A stretch of 64,000 nucleotides of DNA from Lunularia cruciata (lineage: Eukaryota > Streptophyta > Marchantiopsida > Lunulariales > Lunulariaceae). This document shows positions 50,558 to 61,529 of this stretch, piece by piece. The stretch spans positions 37,949,001 through 38,013,000 of the forward strand of contig OX419758.1 in the NCBI GenBank assembly GCA_948567375.1, written 5' to 3'. The notes beneath the pieces are model-generated. The model was not told where the DNA came from, made no database searches, and saw only the letters and a program-made list of their open reading frames with translations. Positions within the stretch are counted from its first letter, which is position 1; each line of letters starts with the position of its first letter. The translations under genes were made by a program, and so were the position numbers.

Positions 50558-50743
50558 GGTTTGCGGGACCCTTAGCGCGTGGCCCACACGCATCTTATAT
50601 GCATCTTTTTGTCGAGAGGAGATCTTAACCAGCAACTATTTGGTAGAGCAGGTTTGCGGGACCCATTGCTCGTAACGCACAAGCATTTTAGATACTTGTT
50701 CCCGGCGAGTGAAGATCTTAGCCTGACAGTGTATATTGTATAT
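50558..50743 (+). repeat. 93-bp tandem duplication, diverged
   Basis: GGTTTGCGGGACCC starts units at 50558 and 50651. Both continue with a CGTRRC(C)CAC block, GAGRGGAGATCTTA or GAGTGAAGATCTTA, and an AG-rich end. Confidence 0.6.
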
Positions 50744-51119
50744 TATACCTTTTTCTGAATTTCGAGGTAAGATCTGCCAACAAATATCAAGTTTGTTTAT
50801 GGAAAGGATCGGGAGGAGAAGAAGTTCGAGAAAATTTTAGAACACATTAGTCTATACCAGTAGATTTTATTCATTTTTTTAATTTTGTTCCATTGGTATT
50901 GGTGCCTTAATTTTAAGAAATTGAAAGTTATGAAAATTGTATTAAAAAAATATAAAAAATTTGAATAATTTTTTTAATGCGATTAATTCATTATAAATGT
51001 GATAGATAAATAATTTACAATCTTATTCACTTGGTTTCTATATTCTAGTTTCATTGAAACTTAATTTGAAAATTATAAAAATATATGAGATTTTAGTATT
51101 TTAAAAAATGAGCATATAC
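50744..51119. other. AT-rich spacer
   Basis: Nothing recognised. The sequence is rich in short A and T runs and precedes the LINE. Confidence 0.5.
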
Positions 51120-52019
51120 TCTATGTGAAGTGGGATGTGAATGTGTTGTGGTTTTGTAAATACTGGGAGCAATGGAGCACATCAATGTCTATTACTATCC
51201 ATATTCATGTGTGCTATAGCTTCACTTCCCATGTGAGATAGTCTAGAGTTGCTCAGGATACACCATGCTCACAAGGCATATCGTTGATTCTTTACCTCAC
51301 AATGATAAAGAGTTATGTGAGAAAGATGCATAAGACCTATGATTGGACCACTTGGGATACTCACATGAGTAGATCAAACACATCAAGATAGTTGACATGT
51401 GGGATTACACATGAGTTGTTTGCACCTTCATTGACCACCTAGAGGATATTGATCGCTGTGAGAGTGATTAACATCTCAAACGGGTTGTATTTTGTGTTAT
51501 TTGAGACTAGTTTTCCTTGTCCATACATATCCCATAGGCTTCCCCGTACACTCCATGATGAGGCTAGATAAGATTTTCACATACCAATTGATCTATTGGC
51601 TCGTGATCCTATGGAGGAGTTAGTGTGGTTCTTATTCCTCTTACTCTCACAATGGTGTCTTCACTGTATTGGATGGGGCGTGCATGGCAGAGAGAGGTGG
51701 TTGCTAGATTTTGTAGATTCTGAACCAAGGATAGGACTACCCTACAAGATGAGTCTGTATGGGTTGCATGTCATAGAAGACAAGTTGAGCAACAAGATAC
51801 TACAAAATCCACTCAATTACGAAGGTGTAGTATATTAGATTAGACAGGAGAGTATAGTAGAGTAGCACAATCCCTATATCATTTATCTATGGCTAATCCC
51901 ATTGATGAGACTATCTCTTCCTTCCCCCTATTATATCCTCTTGCATGAGAATGAGTACCACTAGAGGCCTTACCATCAGCTTGAGCAGCTTTTATGTCTT
52001 GATAGACTGCTTTTTACAT

Positions 52020-53480
52020 AGGCTTTGTGCACTATCCCATGCCTCTACTTAGAAGGTTTCTCAAGGATGGTATATGAGCATCTTAGAGATTACTTCTAGC
52101 AAGTTGATCCCTCTAATGGTTTTATTCAGCTATTTCAAGTGTTTTCAATAGTAGCAAGAGGAGAGATTCCTGTATCAATTAGTCATGTGTTAGGTGCTAA
52201 TCTTGTTAGGGCATTTGGTTGATTGCTATTACGGAGGTCTTTTGTGTTTGGTTAGCCATACCATTGTCCTTTAGCATTGTTTTGACTCTTGATAACACCT
52301 TAGTCCACATCAATTCGGAGTTGCTACACCTAGAGGTTGTGAGGTTATATTTCTAGACATTAAAGCACTCCTAGATATCCACCTAGAGTGTATTGTTCTC
52401 TAGAGTCCTTGAAAAATGACCAGGTTTAGCCCATTGTTCATGGGTTGATATTCTGGTGTCTTAGGCGTAAAAGTTTTTTTATTTTTGTATAAAAATAGAT
52501 ATGTCATGTTATTATATGTGGATGTTGAGAATGCTTTTAATAGCATCTCATGTGCATTCATCTTTTAGAGAGCTTAGGGATGTAGGTGAATCATTGGTGA
52601 GTTTAATCCCTTTTGTGCAATCTTTCTATAGCTCTACTTCTTCCCTTTATACCAGCATGGCTTCTCACAAGAGGGAATCACTATCTTGGAGTCAATCATT
52701 GGTATGCAATTGAGAGATCCTTTAGGGGGACCTTTATTTGCCATGGCTCAATTAAGATCCCTCTTATCTACTACTTTTGCCATGCTAGGTTGTGTTTTTT
52801 CCCTCTTTGGCAGATGATATACACATCATGGGCCCTATGGATCAGATTAGGTAGGCCTTGACCACTTAACTATCAAGCTTCATTTTGTATGCTTGAGGGT
52901 CAAGGTGTCAAAGTGTAGAGCATGTTTCCCTTTAGGTAATCCTCCTCATCTCCAACTTCTAGAGAGGTGTATCACATATATAGATGGCCTACATTTTCTT
53001 GTAGTGCTAGTAGGATATGAGGATTTTGTCACACAATTCTTTGACATAGTCCTTGCTAAGGATATTCTTGATGTGGATGACTTTCTTCTACTAGGAGATC
53101 TATTGGTAGCATTTGGTATACTATCCTCTAGTATTGCACAGAGACCAATCTACCTTCTTTGGATGATTCCCTCTTCTATGACCCTCTTATCACATTTGAG
53201 AGCATTTGATAGGAGGATTATGGGTGTCTACGGTTATATCACTGGACCAAGGAAATTTGAGTTTATGACAAGGGATTTTGCATGTAGACAAATTTTTTTA
53301 CCAATCTTGTGTGGAGAAGTAGGTCTAGTATCTATGGAGGAGGCAACACCTAGAGGATTTTTGGGTAGTTGGGCTCCCTTGATACCTCTATGTTCCTCCC
53401 ATTTTGTGGATATTGATAGGCCAGACTTGAGGGATCTCTTTCTCTTTAGGTGTTATTGTGTCAGACAAGAGATAGTATAA
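52020..53480 (+). pseudogene. LINE reverse transcriptase
   Basis: Blocks in order: MVYEHLRDYF and FQVFSIVARGEIPVSISHVL (52065-52200), FGVATPRGCE (about 52313), the catalytic motif A LYVDVENAFNSIS (52512-52550), LVSLIPFVQSFYSSTSSLYT, motif B RDPLGGPLFAMA (52713-52748, Arg in place of the usual Gly), and motif C LADDIHIMGPMD (from 52807). The 195-codon frame 52893-53480 is the thumb and connection: DVDDFLLLGDLLVAFGILSS, ARRQ-like CRQIFLPILCGEVGL and GFLGSWAPL. These match plant RT-encoding elements with the SNAFN and GDPLGPLLFAL signatures. Stops and frameshifts make it inactive. Confidence 0.8.
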
Positions 53481-53679
53481 CTACACAAGCACAAGAAGAC
53501 CTCCCATCCTTTGCTTCCCTACTATCAAATTGGACTAGAGGTTTGTAGTCTTCCTTGATGGAGTGACAATTTCAACATACACTAAACTCTCTTATAGTTG
53601 AATCATCCATTCATTGTGCTACTAGAGCACATATTTTCTCTTGCTGTAGCAAAGGTGTAGGCTCTTGGATCCAAGCTCA

Positions 53680-54350
53680 ACCATGCATTAGGACATTTTG
53701 ACTTGCACCAACTATTTTCACTACAACAATGAGGTTCTGCCTTGGTTTTGTCCATCCATTTGCATCTTCACTACTCACTTATGAGTGTGGTCCTATACAT
53801 GATGCAACAACAGTCCACATGACATGATGTCCTTTTGGAGGATATAGAATAGCTACCCATGATGCTATCAAGGATATAGTGTTTGCAATGGCACACAAGA
53901 GTGGATACCTTACTTGGAGAAAGTGTTGGTATGTTGTGCAAACAACAAGAGTCCATGTATACTTATACTTGGTCCAAGATGATCAGGTGATAATATTAGA
54001 TATTGTGGTTATGGGCCCTACACATGATGTAGTGTTGTAGAGAGTGATCATCCATCCTCATGGACAGACAGCAAGCAGAGCAACAGTAGGTAAGGTCTCC
54101 AAGTATAAGGGTATGCAGCAAAATCAACTCTTTGTTCCTTTATCCTTGGAGTTATATGGAGCAATGGATGTTGCATTTGACAGATTTTTTAGGGAGTGCA
54201 CAAGGTCATAATATTCAAAACTACAAGGGGTGTCATGCTCACTCTCATATTTCATGGTATATTTTAGACCATGTGTGTCCATTGCTCTGCAAAGAGCATT
54301 GGTTGGTGCAATCACACTAGGTGATGCTTCTTAGGATGCTCCAGTAGTTT
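53680..54350 (+). pseudogene. LINE C-terminal Cys/His motif and restriction-like nuclease region
   Basis: Reads FVHPFASSLLTYECG, then DATTVHMT-stop-CPFGGYRIATHDAIKD (53829-53876), the C-G...H...C..G..R..HDA signature found downstream of RT in plant elements of this type. It continues with KSGYLTWRK, QDDQVIILDIVV (53974-54010, in the place of a D..V.D.T nuclease strand), IIHPHGQ, KVSKYKGMQQ and LFVPLSLELYGAMDVAFDRF (about 54130-54190). From known families this would be a PD-(D/E)xK-type endonuclease that nicks the target. Here the first acidic residue of the motif is not visible, so activity is lost. Confidence 0.65.
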
Positions 54351-54520
54351 GTAGACCATACAACTTGCATAGCTTAGATATCTTAGATGTTGAAGTGAAG
54401 ATTCCTCTTACCAATACTATTGGGGCTTAGTCCCATTTTACCCTCTATTTTTTTCTTTGTTTGGCTCAGTGGAATCTTCACATCATTCTTGTTTTCACCT
54501 ATGGTTGCTTGTTCCTTTTC

Positions 54521-54999
54521 AAAAGCATCCAATATATTAGCAATACTCAATATCCTCCAAGATATGTTACACTTAGGTGCTGGCAAAAAATAAGATATTG
54601 TCCTTACAATGAGCATAATACAGTAGCTAGCAGTAGTCTCGTTAATCCCACAGCCTGAATATATACAGATATATTTACTGATGGGATCGTTAGAGAGGTG
54701 GATATATTTGGAGACGCTATAAATACTATGTTGCTACCAACGATTAGTTTCTAAGGATCGGCTTTGCATAAGAAACATTGGCAAATCTAGAGAGAGGGCC
54801 GTTTATTATTAGAAGTGGAATTTCGCTATCTAGGAACATGCACTAGAAAACACTTGTACAGTTGGATGACTTCAAAAGGTGGCCAACTTGCAATTTGGAA
54901 GGGATACGAGGTATACTATCCCGCTTTTCCCATAAGAAAGAAATTGCTTGATGAGAAGTGCTCATCTAAAAAGCACTGAAAATATCTGTAAACAAAAGT
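54521..54999. other. Spacer between the LINE and copia-3
   Basis: No gene or clear repeat recognised. Confidence 0.5.
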
Positions 55000-55199
55000 A
55001 CAACGAAAGAGGTGGAGATACACAGTTCGCCAAAGAACGGTCCGCATTACACTACTGCGTGCATGCATATGTATAGAAAAGACTAGAAATTGTATACAAT
55101 ATATATATATAAAAAGCAATTGCTTATAGGTTTTGGCTTGAGTCTTTCTTCACCATAAACATAAAACTTATGAATACAAAAATGTAACACCCAATAGCC

Positions 55200-56240
55200 A
55201 TTAGTAATATTAGCTTGTGACACTTTATCAACACTCTTCCTAAAGCTAACATTGATATAATTGATATCTTTGGTATCTAGATTACATCCAAAATGCTCAA
55301 ATTTATCTCTAGGTAAAGCTTTGGTTAAAAACTAGCAACTTGCTGATCATTAAGAATATACTGCAGATCTATTTCTATAACTAGCAAGTTCCCTCTAATA
55401 AAATGATAGCAAATCTTGATATTTTTGGTCTCACATGACATGTTGAATTGCTAGCAATTTAATATTACTGATATTAGATTATAAGATCATAAATTTTATA
55501 TTCCATATCTTGTAATAATTGTGAAGCCAAATTTACTTATAGCATTTCATAGGTGGAACTCCTATATTTTGCTTTTGTCAATGATAAGACAATATCAGGT
55601 TGCTTCTTTGATGATCAACTTATTCCAGACCTTCCAAGGATAAAGGCATAATATAACTTAGATCTCCTATTTTGAGCATTTTTTGTAAAAAACATACCAT
55701 CATGTTTATCTCCTGTCTTGAGCATTCGTTCCACAATCCATCAATAAAACATTGTATAATGTGTAATCTACCACTAGCTTGTAGTTGGTATAATGAAAAA
55801 TCTGAACTGCAAACTTGAAATCAAGTTGATAAAAATAAGAATTGATCTTATTATTCCAAGCTCTAGGTGCTTGCTTAAGTCATTCAAGAGACATTTTCAA
55901 CAAATAAACTTTGTTTGTATATCTTGGATCTTCATGTCTAGGTGGTTGAATCATGTAGATCTCCTCCAAATCTCTAGTAAAGAAAGAAATGTTGAAGTCC
56001 ATTTGATAAAATTTTCACTTAGTGAAGGTTGCCATCACAAAATAGCACAAATTGAAGATATCTTGGCAACCAACAAATTTTGTTGGATATCTTGGATCTT
56101 TATATCCATGTCCTTGGATAATGTAGATCCTCTCCTCCAAATCTCCTCTGAAGAAAACATTGTTGCTATCCATTTGATAGAGCTTCCACTTATTGAAGGT
56201 GGCCAAAGCTAAGAGAGAAAAAAGTGAAGACAAGTTGGCA
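55200..56240 (-). pseudogene. Copia-3 reverse transcriptase and RNase H, with internal RT duplication
   Basis: RT: LLALATFNKWKLYQMDSNNV and FFRGDLEERIYIIQ (about 56215-56105), with a second copy of the same block immediately after (WKFYQMDFNISFFTRDLEE, about 56020-55960), then LKQAPRAWNNK near 55895-55860. RNase H: SSSSKKQPDIVLSLTKAKYR near 55615-55550, and the end block LTKALPRDKFEHFGCNL near 55330-55275. Multiple stops. The YVDD active site is not readable. Confidence 0.8.
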
Positions 56241-56889
56241 ACCAGGCTAAATTTCTAATAAAATTCAGCTCCATATTGTTTTTAATAGCACTTTGCCACT
56301 TTTCTCACCTTGTATCATCTCATGGAATTATAAGAATTCCTCTTGATAGTAAAAATCCACACCGCTTTCTTATTATGTGTTAAATCAATTAACTCCCATA
56401 TTATTTATTGATTTGGTGTTGTAAGTTCTAGCTCCATGGCTTGCACCTAGTCGCATGATACATTACCTCCTCAAGAGAAATTGTTCTTGGATTATCTTCA
56501 CCATAAATGAATATTCTTAGACTAAAAACGTTTCAAGTTGAAATGTTTAATTGAATATTTGATCAGCGTACTTATCCTTGGCTGAGGCATAGGTTCAAGT
56601 TGACAAGAATTATTTGTAGCCTAATCTAAGGAGTTTGTATTTTTGGAGCTACATGTTTGGCCCTTTGTTTCAACAGAAAACTAGAATTACTGGTGGATAA
56701 AGTAGATAAAGTACAAAATGAATTTCTTAAACTAATGGCTTCTCGACAATCTGTCCTAAGTAAGGATTATAAATGGATGAGTATGAGAGAGAGTACTCAC
56801 TAGAAACGCTGGTGGCACTTGAAGTACTAACCTGAAAAACAGAAATGCTAGTTAGAACAATGGAAAATGTAGAGGGTATGACAAGTGGT

Positions 56890-57400
56890 AAATAAGATAT
56901 ACAACTTCTAGGAATCTAACTCCAAGATTGTAGCTCCTCAAAAACAAAATTTCTACTAATAATCATGATTTTAAAACATCTGTATCCTTTTGCATATGAA
57001 GTATATCTAAGAAAGATACATTTTTTTTACTTTTGGATATAGCTTTTGCCTTTTCTCGTTAAGAAACAACCAAAAACCTTCAGATTTGATAAATCATGCT
57101 ACTTACAGCTAAGAGCTTGAAAATTTATATTGTATACAAGACTATAGTAGGAGATAAATTTCTCAATTCAATTCAATTCAATTCATAAAGTAAACCACAA
57201 AATTGACAACCAATAGCACTTGGGCATTGCCTTCTTGTTTAGCATAGATCTTGCAACTTTTGCACTATGTTGGTTCTTCTGCTCACAAAATGGTCTGTAG
57301 TTGCAAGTACCATCTTGCTTGATACCTTTCTCATGTAGAAGAAATCTTGAATGATATGTAGAATTAGATAATCATGTTCACCTTTGACTCTGACTATGAG
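56890..57400 (-). pseudogene. Copia-3 integrase C-terminal half
   Basis: Minus frames give RPFCEQKNQHSAKVARSMLN and KKAMPKCYW near 57300-57215, then KKCIFLRYTSYAKGYRCFK near 57050-56990 and IISRNFVFEELQSW near 56965-56920. These are the standard copia integrase C-terminal blocks. The catalytic Asp region is not recognisable. Confidence 0.7.
57164..57186. repeat. (AATTC)n microsatellite
   Basis: Four consecutive pentanucleotide units inside the copia-3 integrase relic. Confidence 0.85.
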
Positions 57401-57479
57401 TTGTTCAACCAAACTACTAATGTGATAAACATAGTTTAGAATGCTTAAATTGTCTTTCTTATTTTCTATGGTTGCTCCA

Positions 57480-57800
57480 ATTGAAGCTTTCTTGCCTTTG
57501 TTGCTATCTAAAAAAGAATTTCAAATGGATCCCAAACCTCCTTGGGACATCAACTCCATATAAACCAAAAAATGATAGCAAAACACACAACTTTATTGCT
57601 ATCATTGTTTGGTTGGTATCACATTGAGATACTAAAGTTCATGGTTCACCAAAGATGATAATGTACAACCTTATTATCAGGTTTCTTCCAATAATGTATA
57701 TTAGGATCTAAAGGAACACCCTCCTCACAAGTTTCAACCCCTATAACAAGACCAAAAAATTCCTGGCCTTTCAAGAGGTAGACGTTCTGTATTTCCATAT
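57480..57800 (-). pseudogene. Copia-3 gag remnant
   Basis: Reads LLKGQEFFGLVIGVETCEEG, VPLDPNIHYWKKPDNKVVHY and CPKEVWDPFEILF, the order of copia gag blocks around W and the K..WD.L. motif. It lies directly 3' of the primer-binding site as expected. Confidence 0.55.
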
Positions 57801-57950
57801 GGAATAATTATCCAAGGTCTCTCCCGAGATGCAACCAAATGTATCAAGTTTAATACTCATGAAGTAAATCAATTAAATTAGATCAATGTTTGGCAAATCA
57901 AAACCCCTCTCACAAATTTGAACTCAAAGACTCTCACCATCTCTCTTCTG

Positions 57951-57962
57951 CTCTGATACCAT
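57951..57962 (-). other. Copia-3 primer-binding site
   Basis: The minus strand reads TGGTATCAGAGC, the complement of the initiator tRNA-Met 3' end used by most copia elements. Confidence 0.8.
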
Positions 57963-58018
57963 ATTCTGAAGTAAAAATAAGAGGTGGAGATACTGAAGTT
58001 CACCAAAGATGATTTGCG

Positions 58019-58214
58019 GTTATTCCTAGCGCCTAGTGGGCAAAAATGGCACAGTATTTTTGTTTAAAAAAATTTTATTTATGGAGAAGAAAGACTTAAC
58101 CCAAAACTTCATAATATTGGGTTACGTCCATAAATTATTTCTATTCCATAAATTTGAAACTTTAAAACTAAAATACTGTGCCATTCTTGCCAACTAGTCG
58201 CTAGGAATAATAAC
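58019..58214. repeat. Fold-back repeat in the copia-3 5' LTR
   Basis: Arms 58019-58085 and 58145-58214 are near-perfect reverse complements (shared core TGGCACAGTATTTT and CCTAGCG/CTAGTCG, with TTATTCCTAGC against GCTAGGAATAA). The loop is about 60 bases. The size and structure are those of a small MITE-like insertion or inverted duplication. Confidence 0.75.
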
Positions 58215-60446
58215 TTGTTACATTCTAACAACAAAAGAGTGTGAAGTAACTTGCAATCAACAAAAAAAATACCTTGTTCCTTGCAAATACCTTGCAAGGA
58301 ACCAAAACTTTGCTGGTTTCGCTCGGCATAACTGTGAACTTCCCAAGATAAACTTACCTGGGTAAACTTAATCAGTATACTTAGTTTAGAAGTTGCACTA
58401 TAAGTTTGATGAATAGACCATATTAACTTGCCCCTTAGTATTACCTGATGCAGGGAATCGCAGCAGAAGAAAATATCAGTCATCAGGTGGACGACTTGTT
58501 TTCGAGTTGATCGTTGAAATTTGTCGAACATCGGAATCAAGATGTCATATGATATTTATCTGCTGTCGGTTCTTCACGACTTCAAACTTCGCCTAACCTC
58601 TACCTCTCCGTAGGCTATTTGATTTTGCGCTACAAGGCACTAATCCGTGCTCTGTGGCACTGAACCATTAAGCTTGTGTGGCCGGTGAATTGTCCTACAA
58701 TCGTCAATCAATGACTAAACTGATGATTGATTGCCTGTATTGTGAATGTTCACTGAGCCTCGATTGACAATATGAATATGGATCCGACAATTTCCATGAT
58801 CACGCTATGCACGACATCCTATTTGCTTGGAAATTCAGCTATCTGTGCATACCCGACTATATCTCCTCCAAATGGCAACTATTTTGAAAAGTATTAAAAG
58901 TATTAGAAAGAAACCGAGAGGACCTTCTCTACTTGGATCTCCGGTTAGAAACAGTGTTATTATTGCAATTCTTACGATTATATGATATTTGATTGGTTAG
59001 ATACTCTTTTATGAGTTTGATAAGTTGGAAACTTATAATTATAATTATAATACACCAGATCTTAGTAACCTTGTAGCCTTCTTAACTTAAGGAATAAAAT
59101 CCATTAGGGCCTGTTTCATTCTAGACCTTTTCTCGTGCGAGGTCCAAGATTTGCGCAAGATGTAGCCACGTCGATGATTCAGAGATAAACTGAGCAACTG
59201 GGTGAGTATCACTGCAGAACTGGGGGGAACGAGGTGCATTTTTGACCTCGATGACCCTATTGCAGTGGGGCCATGGCCTGCTTTGTTGTGAATAGAAAGT
59301 GACACTTTTCAAATGGCACTCTGAAGCTGAAGCTTGTTATGGTCGACGCGGAAGAAGTGAAGCTCCAGATTTTCGGGCCTTGTCATCTTGCATGCCTCGA
59401 CGCTTTCACTAGGTCTCAGTACAATAAATAACACACCAGCGTAAGTGATATTGCAAGCAAGGTATGAGGACCATCTGTTTAAATTATTAGATGAATCGAA
59501 TTTGGTGAATATACTTGGTTCAAGTTCCTCCCATCCCGCATGGATGTACTTCAGGAAAGCTGGTGCTCGGCTCATATAATCATACGACCTTGTCCAACAT
59601 ATACGTGTTCGGTTGCAATGTAAAGAGGCGGAGAAGGAATCTGAGAAGTTGATATCTTAGTTGTCAGATTGCGGGACTTGGTTGTTTGTCGATAGGTTTG
59701 GAACTTGTAAATTACAGTTGCAGACTCCATTGACGTTTCTCTTCAACATGCGCACTTGCCCGCACCTATGCGCTACTTTACGATAAGTAAACTGCACGAA
59801 ATTAATGCGTGTTGACACCTCAAACTTTCAGAACTCGCAGCTAACATATTTTTCTTAATACCAGCGATTTCATTTGCAGCTATGTGTCTCGGTAAACTGT
59901 TAGATCAGTTCGTACCTTGAATATCAAGGCGGTTTGTATTCTCTGACAGTGGTAGCTCATATAAGAGGTTACGGATCACACTGTCTAGGAGAAGACTGCT
60001 CATTGATTGGCTGATGGGTTCTGGAACTAAGTCCGACTGCTAAGATCGAGACGAAGATAACTGGAAAGGTTTAGATTATGATATCACTAAAATACACCAG
60101 AAAATTCGACGCATTCAATTTCCATGCAGAGGTTTCAACAGTGATATTCTACACCAATCAGTCTTACTCGGGAGGCTCCCGTTCTCGTAACATGGGCTTC
60201 AATAACATCAACTCGCCGTTTAAAACATGCCTTGCTATTCGAGATTTGACTTGAGTATTGACGTTGGCGGATGAAGCAGCCAGGTGCGAAACATGCCCCT
60301 TATGAGTCACATTTTGCTAATATGGTACTCAGAAGAGAGTTTGCTGGAGGACAATATTGACGAGACACACTCTGTGGTAGATATTCAATTCAGGAAGTCC
60401 AGGAAGATGAGCGTGATGAGTGACTATCCTATCCGAATATACATAT
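58215..60446. other. Intergenic region, no supported gene
   Basis: The 88-codon minus frame 59309-59575 (beginning MSRAPAFLKYIHAGWEELEP) is the most protein-like but has no recognised domain. Base composition is balanced from about 59090 to 60300. Nothing else supported. Confidence 0.45.
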
Positions 60447-60478
60447 ACCCAGCATTTAGAATATTCTAAATGCTGGGT
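60447..60478. repeat. Perfect 32-bp palindrome
   Basis: ACCCAGCATTTAGAAT (60447-60462) is followed without spacer by its exact reverse complement ATTCTAAATGCTGGGT (60463-60478). It lies 22 bases before the copia-2 LTR. Confidence 0.95.
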
Positions 60479-60500
60479 TAAGTATACATGGGTGTGAGAG

Positions 60501-60632
60501 TGTTAGGGCCTGTGGATGTAACTTCCGGGACAGGAAGTGAACCACATTAGATCCTGCTGTCCTTGATATTCTCTCAATGGGGATGGGGTATACGATATGC
60601 TGTTGCCTGAGTAGCTCTGACTTTTCTAACTA
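60501..60632 (+). repeat. Copia-2 5' LTR, about 132 bp
   Basis: Begins TGTTAG (60501) and ends CTAACTA just before the primer-binding site. TGTTAG and CTAACA-like ends are the inverted terminal signature of copia LTRs. The length is very short. The LTR start is my best fit rather than confirmed by a second copy. Confidence 0.6.
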
Positions 60633-60633
60633 T

Positions 60634-60645
60634 TGGTATCAGAGC
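60634..60645 (+). other. Copia-2 primer-binding site
   Basis: TGGTATCAGAGC, complementary to the initiator tRNA-Met 3' end, immediately downstream of the LTR. Confidence 0.9.
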
Positions 60646-60689
60646 AGTCCAAAGCGAAGGTGGGTCCAGAGCAATTCCGAGCAAGGCGA

Positions 60690-61440
60690 AGGGAGTAGTG
60701 GTATCAATATCAAATGCTAAATTTAAAATAAAGAAGTTTAATAAATGGAAAGCACAATTTTGGGCAGTGGCAATTGAAGGTGTGTGATCTACTTGTCTAG
60801 GGAGGATTCCAAAGGGTACAAGGGAAAGACTTGAGAAAAAAAGTGATGATGGGTGGGAGGATGTAGATCTTAAAGCTATTAGCACTATTTGGTTGAACCT
60901 TGCTGATAAAGTGCTAAACAACATAGTGAAGGAGAACTCAACACCAAAACCGTGTGCCAAAAATAGAGAGTCTCTAGATGACCAAGTCCTTGACTAATAG
61001 ATGGTATCTAAAACAAAAGTGTATATGTTATGGATGAAGGAAGTCCATAGTATCATGGAAGAACTCAATGCATTCAACAAAATCATTTGTGAGTTAATGA
61101 GCATATAGGTTAAGTTAGAAGAGGAGGACAAGGCATTGTTGTTACTGACTTCCATATCTCCATCATGTGAGCATCTACTCACAACTCTTCTATAAGAGAA
61201 GGGTGATATAAATTTTGAGGAGTTACCTTCAACATTATTGTCCAATGAGATGCAGAAAAGACACAAGAAAATAAAAAACTAGACGAAGGCTCTATTTATC
61301 AGAAGAAGGACAAGAGATAGAGATCAGATCAAGAATAAGTCAAGATCAAAGTCTAGAACTCAAGGTACCAAGGCAAGTTCTGGATTTGTGGGAACGTGGG
61401 GCATTTCAAGAAGGATTGTAATAGCAAGAGGCCTGAGCTC
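60690..61440 (+). pseudogene. Copia-2 gag
   Basis: Reads KFNKWKAQFWAVAIEGV, KAISTIWLNLADKVLNNIVK, MEELNAFNKIICELMSI, KLEEEDKALLLLTSIPPSCE and NFEELPSTLLSNEMQKRHKK, the usual copia gag order. The nucleocapsid end reads FWICGNVGHFKKDCN near 61380-61423: the zinc knuckle CX2CX4HX4C with its first Cys changed to Phe. Several stops occur. Confidence 0.85.
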
Positions 61441-61529
61441 AGTGGGGATAAAGGTCATCTTTCAGATCAAGCAAGTATTACAAAGTCATGTGGATTGTGG
61501 ATGATATTCTATGTGTCACCCAAGACAAA

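Larger units (their letters stand above)
51120..54520 (+). mobile_element. Long decayed LINE-type (non-LTR) element with reverse transcriptase
   Basis: Plus-strand frames from about 52020 to 54350 give a reverse transcriptase and a C-terminal Cys/His and nuclease-like region, with no LTRs. The 3' end follows TATTGGGGCTTAGTCCC (54419) and ends near 54520 (CCTATGGTTGCTTG), the position matched by the ends of copies A-D. The 5' boundary is uncertain. An 80-codon frame at 51596-51838 is of unknown function and may belong to the element. All coding parts have frameshifts or stops. Confidence 0.8.
55000..58018 (-). mobile_element. Ty1/copia element (copia-3), decayed
   Basis: On the minus strand a tRNA-Met primer-binding site (57951-57962) is followed by gag, integrase, reverse transcriptase and RNase H in copia order. 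The block GAGGTGGAGATAC...AGTTC(G/A)CCAAAGA is shared between 55012 and 57981, consistent with LTR ends. The 5' LTR side is interrupted by a fold-back repeat (58019-58214). The family differs from copia-1 and copia-2. Confidence 0.75.

Noticed and set aside
59309-59575. 88-codon minus-strand frame beginning MSRAPAFLKYIHAGWEEL
   Set aside because: It looks fairly protein-like, but no family, splice site or promoter could be named, so it is not called a gene.
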